Shown here: positions 23,179 through 34,341 of the stretch, piece by piece | How the letters are laid out: each line of letters begins with the position of its first letter | Position numbering within the stretch: the stretch's first letter is position 1 | Assembly (NCBI GenBank): GCA_973895155.1 | Contig: OZ316891.1 | Span: forward strand, 24,366,001-24,430,000 | From: Marsupella aquatica | Taxonomy: Eukaryota; Marchantiophyta | Reading direction: 5' to 3' | DNA length: 64,000 bases | Made by a program: the position numbers and the translations under genes | Notes under the pieces: model-generated | What the model saw: the letters and a program-made list of their open reading frames with translations, nothing else | Databases searched by the model: none | Told to the model about the DNA's origin: nothing

Positions 23179-24850
23179 AAATATAGGCAGGATGGAAACC
23201 TGGTCAAAATCCTGTCGTGCATCTGAGGAATCATCAGAGGCAATCAAAGGGCTGCGGGACATAGTGTCAGCATTTTGATGTGTCACACCAGGCCTATGAA
23301 TTACCTCAAAATCATACTCCTGGAGTATGAGCGCCCAACGAGCAAGCTTGCCAATAAGCTTGTCGTTGGTCATCAACCACTTCAAGGGCTGGTGGTCGGT
23401 GTAGAGAACAAACCTGGTCCCATAGAGGTAGGGCCTGTAATGTATGATAGCCCACACAACAACAAGGCATTCACCCTCATAAGAAGAATAATGACTCTCT
23501 GCCTGATTGTTGCTCCTTGATGCAAAGGCAATGACGTACTCTTTACCTTCCTCATCATGCTGGCCCAGAATGGCACCAATCCCAAGGGCACTCCAATCTG
23601 TGTGTAACACAAAGACCTTGCTGAAATCAGGTCTTCTCAGCACCGGGTATTCTGAGAGCTTCTCCTTCAAAGTGGCAAATGCTGCCTCAGCATCTGTATT
23701 CCATGTCCAAGTCACATTCTTTTTCAATAAAGCATACAATGGGTGTGCAATGGTACTGAAATCTTTGATGTAGATCCGGTAGTAATTGCACAACCCAATA
23801 AAACTCCTCAAAGTGTGAACATCGGTAAGAGTGGGCATTTCCAAGATGGATACCACCTTGGCCCAGTGAGCCATGGTTCCATTTGGAAGAATGCGATGCT
23901 CAAGATATACTACTGATCTGACAACAAATTCACACTTCTTGGGGTGTATCTTTAGGTTCACCTTCTTAAGCCTCATGAATAGCTCCTCAAGGTCAAGTAG
24001 ATGTTGGTCAAATCCTTTTTTGCTGTGGACCAACACATCATCAATGTAGCATTTCAGAAACTCAGCACCTTGAAGAACCTGGTCCATGACTCTTTGAAAG
24101 AATATGGGCGCATTCTTCAAGCCAAATGGCATCACCAACCACTCCCATAGTTGGTTACTACCTTGGAAAGCTATTTTCTTGCGGTCCTTTGCAAGCAGCA
24201 AAATCTGGTTAAAGCCTTGCCTTAGATCCACAAGAGTGAAGATGTCTGAGTCTCCAATGCTGTCAAATAGCTCCTCTGGCCGTGGCATGCGGTACCTGTC
24301 CTGGGGTGTGACCAGGTTTAGTGGCCTGTAGTCCCCACACGTGCGCTTCTCTGTCCACAACCCATTGGAATCCTTCTTTGCTGGCATCACTGTAGCTCGC
24401 TGCAAAATCTGATGTAGATGGCTGAATAAGACCAGCTTCATATAACTCTTGGCACCTCTCATCCACCAGCTGCCACTCATGCTTACTCAAATGGTGTCTC
24501 CGCCTGAAGATAGGTGTTTCATCAGCCAATTCAATGGAGAACTGCATAGTCTTGCACTTACCCAAGTCCTTCATAGAGAAAGCAAACACATTCTCATGCT
24601 TGAGGAGCAAATTCAGCAGCTGGTCCTTCTGTCTTTTACTCAGGTGGTTGCCCATGATGAATGTGTAGTTGGCAACACTAGGAATAGGACCTGATGTACT
24701 CATACTTGAAGAGCCAAAAGTGCTAGCCTCTCCACTGTCCAAGCTGCTAGCATGCTGCTGATAAGGTGAGGAGGCCTCTCCAAGGCCTGTTGTACCTGCT
24801 GATTTGGGTTGGTCCACACCATGAAACTCAGAAATAATATCAGCCACATT
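23179..24850 (-). pseudogene. Gypsy reverse transcriptase and RNase H
   Basis: The region 24850-24400 encodes the linker and RT N-terminus (FRRRHHLSKHEWQLVDE). A frameshift near 24395 leads into the main RT: CGDYRPLN, VDLRQGFNQI and the active site CYIDDVLVHSK. RNase H shows HTDWSALGIGAIL, YSSYEGECLVV and YTDHQPLKWLM. The tail VIHRPGVTHQNADTMSR is typical of gypsy. The catalytic YIDD is intact. The frame ends where copia I interrupts the gypsy. Confidence 0.92.
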
Positions 24851-25990
24851 ACAAGGGACCTCCTCCCCCCAACACTTGGACTGAAGCGGTGAGTGTTGAA
24901 TAGAGGTAAGTGCACCTGGTCGGGATGCCATGTAGCAGCACCATGGAGTGGTAGAGTTGGAACTCCAGATGCTGAATGAATGTACATCTGAAAAAGGATG
25001 CAAGTGACCAGAAGCCAAGTGAGAGCATTAAGATCCATTACCCTGCCAAGTAAAGCATTCCTGGCCAGCCTGGTGATCTGGGTGGGACGTGTAGTACCGA
25101 ATTGGAAGCCCATAGCCCATTCTCTCTCCTCAGGACTAGGTTCATCCCAAGTACCGGTAGAATGTCGATAAACCAGACCAGGACCATCACCCTGAAAGGC
25201 ATGTGCACCTGGAAAGGATACAAATGTAGGCCAAGCAGCACGGGGTTGTCCAATGGTATTGGCTGGATACCAAGGTGCTAGCTCTTGCCGTGTAACTGGT
25301 TGGCAAGAACTGTCAGGATCCAAAATCTGGTCCACTGTGAGGTTAGTGTCCCTGGATGTGTGGTGAAGAGCTAACTCCAACAAGGAAGGTGGTGCAAGGT
25401 TAGTCCAAAAGTTACGAAGACGATGTGCATAAGAACCACAGTGCACTACATCAATGAGAAGGGGTGGTCCCAAGTAGTGCTGGACCACACTGAAATCCTC
25501 TTTGACCTGTGGACGCTGGTCAAACTGAGATGGAGTATTCTCAATGATATAACCAACAGCAGGACAAAGGGATTGAGCCCAGGTGAGAATATGAACCAAT
25601 GTTGTGAAAAGGCCAGAACGAGAATCATGTAGTCCAGCACCGTGACCAGCAACTGAAAACCCTTGGCATTCCCAACCAGCTATGATCAAATCAAGGGAGC
25701 CAAGAAGAGTTAAGTGCCGGTGCTGGACAAGCTGGATATCTAGAGGAAAGAAAGAAAATGCAGACTTCCATGCACTGTGTGGAAACTACTGGGGAAATCG
25801 CTCTGAAAATTCCAGCAGACGGGATTTAGCCACTTGCCTTGCACCTGGATCAATATCCACATAGATGTACTGCTTCACCACCATGCCAGACTGTAGGAGA
25901 GCTTCCAGGCCTGTAGAAATGCCACCAAAAATCTCAAGCAATGTAAGGCCATCTAAAGGAGGAGTCCATGTAACTGGTGCGCTCAAGATT
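24700..25990 (-). pseudogene. DNMT3-like C5 cytosine DNA methyltransferase domain inside gypsy pol
   Basis: Motif I is LLEIFGGISTGLEALLQSG, followed by motif II YIYVDIDPGARQV (near 25960-25850). After an in-frame TAG (25788-25786) motif IV reads DLIIAGWECQGFSVAG, keeping the catalytic Cys but with Glu where Pro is usual. Motif VI is IIENTPS and motif VIII is HRLRNFWTNL. Motifs IX and X are REWAMGFQFG and RLARNALLGR, the latter like DNMT3. The family transfers methyl groups from S-adenosylmethionine to cytosine. It lies between protease and RT. Recruitment of C5 methyltransferases by retrotransposons has been reported in charophytes and dinoflagellates (de Mendoza and colleagues, 2018). A frameshift near 24.85 kb separates it from RT. 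Confidence 0.87.
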
Positions 25991-27650
25991 GGGGCTATTG
26001 GTTGGCCATTGTGCTGCCCAAGATCCTCAAATTTGCACAATGCAGCCACCAAAGGTCCATGGGCTGCTTGGAGCCGTTGTACCACCTCTGGTTGATGATC
26101 CACGTTGCTGGAAAGTGTTGCTATACGTGCAGCAGCATGTGCAGTAGCCACCTCATCATCATCTTCCTCAATCCAATCCTGCAATGGGTGGTTGACATAG
26201 GTAGCTGTGTGCACTGCTTTCAACACACAGTGGTGAGCCATAGGTGTATGGGCACCATGCAAATCAAGTGGAATGTAGCCCAAGTGTGAGCCATCCGTAT
26301 GCCAATCAACTCTGTAGTATGCATGCTCATGCCAGTTGTCAATGGTAAAACCTGGTGGGAACAAAGCCGCCTGGCCAATGAGCACATCATACGTAGTGGC
26401 ATTGGTAACCAAACATCTGACTGGGAAATGCAATTCCTGATCTGTACATCCATTAAAAGTGAGAGTGAGTAAAGTAGAACTCTCACCCAGCACATCCTCC
26501 ACAGTGCCACTAGCAGTCCGAATGTGCCACTTGGATTGCTGAAATGATCAGTCAACAGTCCCATCTTCTTGGCAAACTGAATGCCCAATATCACTGGTTG
26601 AGCACTTGTGTCTAGCATGACCACCTGAGGAGTGTGACCCTCCAACTTGACCACTAAATTCCTGTTGTCAACAATGGCAATGGTGGTGGAAACTGAAGTC
26701 CTGTCACTAGGTACCACTCTCGGCAAATGATGAGGTACCTTGTGAAGGGAGTTAGTGTCCATGGTCTTTCCACTCAACAACATAGCCAGGAAAGATGGAG
26801 CAGCATGACCAGAATCAAGTGTAGCTTTGGTCACACAATCAGCAGCAATTGGTACTGGGGCAGCCAAACCAGTGGAAACATGTAAAGGAGAAGAAGAAGG
26901 ACCAATATGTACATGAGATTGGACCTCCAAAACCGGTGTCACAGGGGCTGATGAAGAATGCAGTGAACCCTCTAGCGCCCTGAGGACAGCTCTAGCATCC
27001 AGCTGTAAATCATGGCAATTGAAAAGTGGAGTTGTAAGAATCCTTTGTGCCATACCGGAGGTGAAATGCTCAAGCAGCTCAGGAGAAACAACTCCCTGTG
27101 AAATGTCAGCAGCACCTGGTGGTGGAATGGATGTAGCTACAGCTCCCTCCCCCCTCGCCAACAAGGTGCGCTCTTTAGCAAGTGTGAGGGGCTGAAAAGA
27201 TTGGGGAATGATAGCCCGAGCTCCCCTGGCTCTAGTCATAGGACCGGCAGCAAGACCATCAGCCTGTACAATGCGGCGTGTGGGAGAAATACGGGAGGCA
27301 GCACTAACCTGTTGGTAAGCAAAATACGAAGGGCAGAATGAATCTGAAAATTGGGCGGTAAGGCCAGGCTGTGGAGCAGAGGACAGCACACACTTACCCA
27401 TATGAGCATCAAATGGCAAGCCATAGAAAGAGCGGGGTAGAGGTGCTGAACTGTCAGTGGTGCCTGGGCCAGGGATGGGTTGCACGTGACCAGCCGGTTG
27501 AGAAGGACCAGCAGAGGCAGTTGACTTGCCTTTGATGTTGGCAAGTTGGGCATGTAGGGACTCAACCTCATGAGTCAGAGACTGGAGTTGAGTTGCCTGT
27601 GCATTGTGAGCCTCCTTCTGAGCTGGTGGCTTCTGTTGTTGCTTGGGCAA
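25991..27650 (-). pseudogene. Gypsy protease and gag-pol linker
   Basis: A long Pro/Ala-rich linker (27650-26800) is followed by a retropepsin-like core with VVMLDTSAQPVILG, where the usual D-T/S-G triad reads D-T-S. After a frameshift near 26.5 kb the C-terminal half shows TYDVLIGQAALFPPGF, the ILG-type motif. An acidic segment EEDDDEV precedes the methyltransferase motif I. A functional protease would normally have DTG or DSG, so this copy may be inactive. Confidence 0.65.
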
Positions 27651-27973
27651 TTTGTTGGCACTGGTTGCTTTGCCACTAGAAGGAGGAGCAACTGATGCAA
27701 TAGGAGCCCTCCTAACTGGTGGGGGAGTGGAAACAGGAGCAGGATGAGTGGCCTGTTGTCGTAGCTACTTCCTCTCGAGGAATTTGGCAAACAAACTGCC
27801 TCCAAGTGGCCCACTTTCCCGCAAAAATCACAAGACAGGTCCTCAGCAACAATATCACATTCATTAGCCTTGTGATTAGGATTGCCACAGTAGTTGCAAA
27901 ATGGCAACATGAAAGCAGCATGTGTTGGTTTGGTCTTGGAAGCATACTGTGGCACACGGGAAGGGGTGGCCAT
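27575..27973 (-). pseudogene. Gypsy nucleocapsid, two CCHC zinc knuckles
   Basis: CNYCGNPNHKANEC and CDFCGKVGHLEAVC are two CCHC knuckles 11 residues apart. It is the same frame as gag upstream, separated only by a TGA at 28003-28001. The family binds genomic RNA for packaging. Confidence 0.85.
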
Positions 27974-28000
27974 TGTAGGGGCAGCAGCCTGGTACCTGGA

Positions 28001-29038
28001 TCACGGTGGACAAGCAATACTAGCCTCATAATGTGCATGGGCCAACTCAAGTTTCTCAGCAGTGTCATAGACATTGAGCAAGGTGTAGCTGTCTCCAAAC
28101 TCTAAGAATACTTGCTGCAACACTTGCGAATGGAGAGCTAGTGTGCCCTCCAATGTGCGAAGATAGCGATGAGCAGCTTCCAGGTCAGTGATGCTCTGGG
28201 TGTCCTCCTTCAACTTGAGAAGCCGACGATACATCATCTTCAATGTTTCATCGCGCTGCCTCACAAAGGTGGCCAACTGCATAATTTTGTCAGCACTCTT
28301 GATTGGGAATTCCAATTCAAGAACCTGGAAAAACTCAGCCACTGGATCAGCAAAGGCAAGGGAATCAATGGTGGGAGAAATGCCTGATGTAGCCTGTGCC
28401 AAGACAGTGGGAGTAACTGGTGCAGTGGTGGGAACTGGAGTAGGAGGGGAAGTGGCAGGAGCAGCAGCATGGGCTACAATGGCATTCTGTAATGCCAGTT
28501 GTGAGGCAGCCGCAATTGCAGTGGCATAGGCAGGGTTAGGCAATTGTGTGATAGCAAGCAGCCGTTGAGAGTGCTGCTCATACACATCCAAAGCCTCGTG
28601 GTGCACATACCTGGCTAGTTGCTTAAATGCAAAAGCATTTGTAAAATTGTTGCCATACTTCAACTCCAATTCGTAAACGACAGTGTAGAAAGTGGATTTG
28701 AACTCACGCAAAGAAACAGTGCCTGGCCGCCCACTGAAGCGTTCAATGCGGCCAGATGAGTGGCTGGCGTCCATGCTGTATGTCGGTGAAGCAGGAACAA
28801 CCACGGATGCAGAAGGGGTAAATGGCAATGAAGTGATAGCAGGCTTTGGAGTAGTGGTGAAGTGACCGCCAAATTGAGCAAAAGGATTGCGTGGTGTGGG
28901 TGCTGCTGCTATCTGCGGATGTCGTCGAAATTGCCGAGACTCCAATGAAATTGGCACCAACAGCCGTGGATCACTCCGCAAGTGGTACCTGGGTGTTGGT
29001 GGCGATGAGCTGCTACAACTCGGCTCCTTTGCAGACAT
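28001..29038 (-). pseudogene. Gypsy gag capsid region
   Basis: 345 codons from ATG at 29038. The Ser/Pro-rich N-terminus is followed by a helical gag block: IERFSGRPGTVSLREFKSTF, FAFKQLARYVHHEALDVYEQ and ADKIMQLATFVRQRDETLKMM. This matches retrotransposon gag (capsid) layout. The frame ends at a TGA that precedes the in-frame CCHC segment, consistent with a CGA-to-TGA change. Confidence 0.8.
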
Positions 29039-29059
29039 GCTGCATGCTCACCCGGGGTG

Positions 29060-30650
29060 CCAATGGGAAAGAAACTAACAAGAAAAAGGTGTGGCAACCC
29101 CAAGGCTAGGAAATGTAACCGACAAAGGAAACAAACGATGCGAGACAGAAATATGTAGAATGTGTAAACACGGAGAAACCGTCATCGGAGGAAAAGGACC
29201 CTTAAAACCACCAAATTTTCCCTTGTCGCACTTACCTATGTGTATACATAGGCGAAGCAAAGAATAAGGGAAAATGGGCCCCTAGAACGTGAAAGGAGGG
29301 CCCCCTTTAAGTGTATACCTCGGGCCCCTTGTGGACCCAGAAACTGGCAGCAAAGGTATGCAAAAGTAGGTGGGACGGTCGTCGCACGGCAAAGGAGCAA
29401 GAAGGCCAAAAACTAAAAGAAAAGGGCCCCAATTAAGTGTATACACCTGGGGGCAGGATGTCGGCAGAAAAATGGTCGTAGTGGGGACCGGCCGCGGTGC
29501 CCTATGCACATGCCCTCATGTGAGGCAAAAGACTCTGCAATTGTCGCGCAGCAGACGAGCGTCCATGGAGGAACAGAAAAAGAAATAGAAGAAAAATGGC
29601 TTTGGCAAGGGCGAAAGAAAAAGACGAGACCCAAGGCGAGGCGAGGAAAAAGAAAAATGGGCCTTGAAGTGCTTGAGCCCTGCATAGGGCTTTGGGCACC
29701 CTCCCCCTCCTCTAATGTTCCATAGGGCCTCGTGCCCTTGTGCTTGCCCCTGACAAAAGCACTCCCGTGTGAGGGAGTTCAAATTGCACTCCCCTGAGTC
29801 CCCTCCCCTGGTTTAATGCTACCTAGGGCCTCGTGCCTGGCAAGATTGTGACTCCCGAGAGGAGGGAGTTGAATGTACTCCCTCTCTCCCCCTCTTTTAA
29901 TTCCTAATAGGGCTTTGTGCCCTCCTTTGGCTTCCCCATCCCCTCTGTGGCTGGTGCTCGGCTCCCCCTCCCTCCTCTTTAATGCTGAAATGGGGCCTGG
30001 CAGAGTGGCAGAAGGACTCTAGGGAAAGGAGTCAAATGTAACCCCCCCGTCTTTAATCCTCCATAGGGCCTCGTGCCCTCTCCTTGCGCTTCTCCCCCTC
30101 CCCCTGCTTTAATTGCTTGCTGACAGCTGACTCCACGAAAAGGAAAAGAATCGGGCGAGAGCAGAAGGAAGCGGCGCGCGGCCCTATGCGCCCTGCGCAA
30201 CGTTAAGGAAGGAGGCCATAAAGGACCCCCTAGAAAACGCAAACCTCCCCCCTCCGATGTGTATTAGCGGAAGAGAACGGGCGCTCGAAGAGCGCAAGGC
30301 AGGATAAAATGCGAAAGAAAGAGCCGAAGCACGGCCGAGGGAGGAAACAGGGCGCACGATGGCCGTGGCCGAGAAATGGCCATAAAAACCAATGAAAAAG
30401 GGGCCCCAAACTCCCAAACGGTTGTTAAAAACACGAGCAAGGGCGTTGTGCAGACTATGAAGCGCTGGGGGTCGTGCAGCAGCAGTCGGCAGCACGTCAC
30501 GGCCAGAAAGTACCAAAACTGGCCAAAAAAGTCATGACAGTCGGCAGCAATCGCAGCAGCAGCAATTGTGGAAGCAGATTGAGTTGCGGCCGACAAGAAA
30601 AATCCGGGCCCCTTGTTACATGTATACACTTAAGTATACACATAACACCA
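29060..30650 (-). repeat. Probable gypsy 5' LTR and leader with degenerate tandem repeats
   Basis: No gene is supported. Between 29700 and 30120 about five degenerate units carry TTTAATnCTnCATAGGGCCTC and GTGCCCT followed by CT-rich tracts. The decamer AAGTGTATAC recurs near 29309, 29432 and 30625. The left limit is placed at the presumed primer-binding site and the right limit at a palindrome starting TGTTA on the minus strand. No second LTR was found, so the LTR call is inferential. Confidence 0.45.
30614..30647. repeat. 34-bp near-perfect palindrome at the gypsy right edge
   Basis: The stretch begins TGTTACATGTATACACTTAA and reads nearly the same on the other strand, centred on CTTAAG. 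It begins and ends with TGTTA/TAACA, as an LTR edge might. Confidence 0.7.
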
Positions 30651-32448
30651 CAATAAACCCATAACTTTTAACTCGTCACTCCGATGTCCGTCAAAGAAAT
30701 TGCAATGGCTTCACCAGAAATTGTTGAAATCGTCACGAGCAATCTTCTTCCCTTCACCGCTAACTCGAGAGTTCTTCTTGAATAAAAGGAGTAAGAGAAA
30801 CAATCGTACTGAAATCGAATCAAAAACCGGCAGGATGCCAAGATCAGCCGGGAGCATCTAACGAATCACTGTGTGAATCCCGTGTACGGAACCGACGAGC
30901 ACTGTCTGAGCTCTATCAACAGCGATTCAAGAAGAACTGAAAACCCGAAAGAAAGACATGCCCTAAGCAAGCAAAGTCCTGGCGTCACAGTAACAAGCAC
31001 ATTTGCTTCAAGAACGGCCCAGACTTGCTACAAGAACATGTCGCTAACTCAGGTAGTACACTAGCCCTAACTACATACCTAACGGGCAGGCGAGGGACAT
31101 GCCAATGTGCATAAGAGGCACTGTCCCTCGGCATGACACCCCTCCTCCTATGTCTTGGAGTCATGAATGAGGGTTATGAGGCCACAGTACGGGAGGAGGG
31201 GGTCAAACTGAATGTGGGCGAGGGTGAGTCTATAACAAATCATTGCATGTTAAATCTATGTCAAGTTCATGTGTTTCATACAACAAACCAAAAACCAATA
31301 CACTATATTTATGATCTACAAACCAATTGATTTGAAATACATGTCTTGATTTATGTTCTGGTTGTATGGCTAACGTAAATTTAATGCGTGGTCAACAGAT
31401 CTGAGCCATCAATGAGTGGGCACATGTCGAAGTGTAAGCCATTTAAATCACAAAAATTTACCCAAGTGGTATCCATGGTACATTACTCAATATTTTTGAG
31501 AAAATGGCATATTAGTCAATAACGTTAGTTTCTGTGGTAACCTTAGTAAATCTAAGATAGAAAGGAAAAACAAGAATTTTCTTGAACAAGTTTGCCACCT
31601 TTTTTGCTCTTTCTGACCCTAGTAGTCAAATCAAAAGCTACTCCTCAAATCTTGAAGTTTTGATAGTGGACATTACAGGTTTAAGTCACCCTTCTCCCAA
31701 TCTTTTTGGACTCAACGTCTGGCTCTACTTTGACCCCACACTAAAAAAAACACTGCTAGCTGGGAGGGGGCCTAATGTTCTAATGACTTGTAGGAATGCA
31801 TTTTAGCATAGGGGGAGGGCAAGCTGTATGAATGGGCCCACAGTGTTTGAAAGAGTGGTTTGCTATTACTTTAGGTTGACTCCCATCCTTGAATTTGCTT
31901 TTACATGCTGCAAGTCCCCGGCCCCTGCACTGTTTGATCCTGAAACCTGTCTATTCCAATATCATGGACTCATGGGGTCACCCTAGCAGAGTACTTCTGC
32001 CTCTCTGAAGGCTCCTTTCTGTTTTTGAAGTGAAGTCCAATAGTAGGATGTCTCAGTCCATATGGTGTGCATCTAAGGAGGGTAGCCCCGATGGGGACTA
32101 TTGAACTGTATAGAGTCAAAAACCTAGCAGCATATTGAAAGCTACTCTTTGGGGCTGGTCGTCTCGAGTGAAGCCTCTAATATACAGCAAACTTGGGGGT
32201 GTAACTGAACTTGACAATGCTAGTGGGTAACAGAGATTTGGGGCAAGATTAATCTCTAGCTGAGCATGGCTAGTGTAGAGATAGACAATCACTGACCCCG
32301 TATTTTTTAAGAAAACAAAGGAACAATCCATTTAAATGCAATTATGGAGATCCAGCTGGGCTCGTCACAGCAGAAGCTAGGCCACCAAGGAGCAGCTTTC
32401 TATTTTTGGCCAAGCAGCAGCAAGTTATGGCCAACGTATTATTTATGG

Positions 32449-32497
32449 TTATCATGATATGGTACCATATAGATCATATGATACCATATCATGATAA
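32449..32497. repeat. Perfect 16-bp hairpin next to copia III
   Basis: Arms TTATCATGATATGGTA (32449-32464) and TACCATATCATGATAA (32482-32497) are perfect reverse complements with a 17-nt AT-rich loop. It is 40 bp left of the copia III LTR. Confidence 0.85.
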
Positions 32498-32531
32498 GGT
32501 CTGTTTTATTTTCAAATTTAGTAGTCATGAT

Positions 32532-32536
32532 ATGTC
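32532..32536. repeat. Target-site duplication of copia III, left copy (ATGTC)
   Basis: ATGTC abuts the LTR at 32537. The partner is the reverse complement, GACAT at 49256-49260, abutting the other LTR at 49261 in the inverted block. Confidence 0.9.
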
Positions 32537-32864
32537 TGTGGGGAGAAATCAGATCAGGAAAAACACTCCAAACATACACGTGCTCAATAGTTACATGGTT
32601 CGCCTCAAAGTTGGTTACGTCCACGGGAAGACCAAGCTTTATTAACGGTTATGTGTCTACTCAAGCATCACCATAGCTCTCATCTCTTCAAGCTCTCATC
32701 TCTTGCTGTATCACTATGTTCTCTCTTTTTAGAACTCGCTTGTGTGTTCTCACACCACATACAAGTTGAAGAGATAAGGATCAATCTCTTCAACTAGGGT
32801 TAACACTCTAACCCTAGTTAACATACTAACCATAGTTCAACCCAAGACTGAGTTAACCTCTACA
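32537..32864 (-). repeat. Copia III 3' LTR
   Basis: 328 bp, starting TGTAGAGGTTAACTCAG and ending TTTCTCCCCACA on the minus strand. By eye it differs from the LTR at 49261-49588 at about 9 positions (about 97%). The polypurine tract AAGGGGGAGTT lies at 32865-32875. Confidence 0.95.
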
Positions 32865-33058
32865 AACTCCCCCTTGACTCACGTCTTGGGAGGGTTCATA
32901 ACATTGTCTTTTCCTTACAAGTTCCTCCGCAGGAAGTTCAAGACAGTAGGGCCAAAAGACCCTCCCCCTAATGCAAGGGTTAACTAGAACTAAGCCGTAG
33001 CCGATAAGCCATCGAATGGAGTACTCATATAGAGACATTTTCTTGGTTAACTCTATAT

Positions 33059-34334
33059 TTACAATATTTGTAAATAATTACAATGCCTTGAAAAACTATT
33101 GGAGTCTAATACTTTGGTAAAAGCATCCGCTGGATTAAGCTTTCCATCAATCTTGACAAGCTCAAATTCATCATCCGATAATGCCTGTCGGATGAAATGA
33201 TAGCGGACATCAATGTGCTTTACCCTGCCATCCATCACCTGATTCTTGGCAGTGTAAATTGCACTTTGACTGTCACAATGAAGATATGCACACTCTTGTG
33301 ATAAACCCATCTCCGTGACAAGCTTTTTCAACCAAATGGTCTCTGATGCTGCTTCTGCTGCTGCTACATACTCGGCATCCATAGTAGACTTTGCAACACA
33401 CTTTTGGAGAGTAGACTTCCAACTAATGCATCCACCAACAAGTGTAAATACATATCCAGTTGTCGATCTCCTCTTATCTAGATCACCTGCGTAGTCTGCA
33501 TCCACATAACCTTGAAGCACTTTCATATTGTTTGAACTTGCATCAAACAATAAACCCTTCTTAGTGGAACCTCTGATGTAGCGCAAAATCCATTTCACTA
33601 CTTTCCAATGAACTTTTTCTGGATTTGCCATGTATCTGCTTACCTTGCTAACGGCATAACCTATGTCTGGTCGGGTGCATACCATGAGATACATTAAACT
33701 ACCCACAATACTTTTGTAAAGAACTTTGGACATCAAACTTTTTTCTGTCGTATTTGATGGACAAAATGTTGCAGAAATATTGAAATGCCTTGCCAAAGGA
33801 ACACTCACAGCCTTAGCATCTGCCATGTTGAATTTTGAGAGTACCTTCTCTACATATCTTTTCTGCGTCAGCCAAAGTTTGGCTTTGTTAACATCCCTGA
33901 CAATCTCCATGCCTAGGATCCTCTTGGCTGTGCCCAAATCCTTCATCTTAAACTCAGAACTGAGTTGGGCCTTAAGCTTATCAACTTCGCCCCTATCATG
34001 TGCTACAATGAACATGTCATCCACATAAAGTACAAGGATGACAAGCTTAAAACCTGTGTTGTTCACACGTCCGATGTAAACACATGGATCGTACACGCTT
34101 TGCACAAATCCAAGCGATTTCAAAAATTCATCAAAACGCTTGTTCCACTGCCTTGGGCTCTGCTTTAATCCATACAAGGATTTTAGCAACCTGCATACCA
34201 AATTTTCCTTGCCCTTTTGCACAAAACCCTCTGGTTGTCTCATGTAAATCACCTCATCCAACGATCCATATAAGAATGTCGTGACAACATCCATTTGATC
34301 TAAAACCAAATCAAATAAAACTACAAGAGCACAT
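33059..34334 (-). CDS. Copia III reverse transcriptase and RNase H, 3' half of a split gene
   Basis: The frame is open from the breakpoint at 34334 (first residues CALVVLFDLVLDQMDVV) to the stop at 33059, with no internal lesion. RT shows YVDDMFIVA, SLYGLKQSPRQWNKRFDEF and KDLGTAKRILGMEI. RNase H shows VDADYAGDLDKRRSTTGYVF, EYVAAAEAASETIWL and HCDSQSAIYTAKNQ. It starts exactly where the + strand copy at 53518 stops (YSTIRLL), so the two are halves of one gene. Confidence 0.93.
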
Positions 34335-34341
34335 AGTGGGT
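34335..34341. other. Left inversion breakpoint with 7-bp filler
   Basis: Copia III sequence ends at 34334 and CACTA ORF1 coding sequence resumes at 34342. The seven bases between, AGTGGGT, nearly duplicate the next seven, AGTGGGG, as in a templated end-joining insertion. The partner breakpoint is 53518/53519. Confidence 0.8.

Larger units (their letters stand above)
15000..30650 (-). mobile_element. Ty3/gypsy retrotransposon encoding a DNA methyltransferase and a PHD finger (boundaries approximate)
   Basis: Read on the minus strand the order is gag, two CCHC knuckles, protease, C5 DNA methyltransferase, RT, RNase H, integrase, PHD finger. The RT-before-integrase order is diagnostic of Ty3/gypsy. 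Copia I splits the element between RNase H and the integrase zinc domain; removing it and one copy of GCATG rejoins them. A possible primer-binding site, with TGGCACCCC on the minus strand, lies just upstream of gag near 29060. The 5' LTR or leader is then 29070-30650. A matching 3' LTR was not found at the left end, so that end looks truncated or diverged. In-frame stops at 16236, 16090, 25786 and 28001, and frameshifts near 24.4, 24.85 and 26.5 kb, make this copy defective. Confidence 0.8.
30651..32536. other. Intergenic, no gene recognised
   Basis: Short open frames only, none with a domain or splice support. The one clear structure is the hairpin at 32449-32497. The region is probably old repeat remnants. 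Confidence 0.5.

Noticed and set aside
29282-30656. Open frames of 60-120 codons on both strands in the gypsy leader
   Set aside because: They are Pro/Arg/Leu-rich, overlap on both strands and arise from GC-rich repeats. No domain or splice support is seen.
14800-31245. Weak inverted similarity between 14.80-14.97 kb and 31.12-31.25 kb that might be gypsy LTRs
   Set aside because: The similarity is in opposite orientation, short and poor, so it cannot be an LTR pair. It may be an unrelated dispersed repeat.
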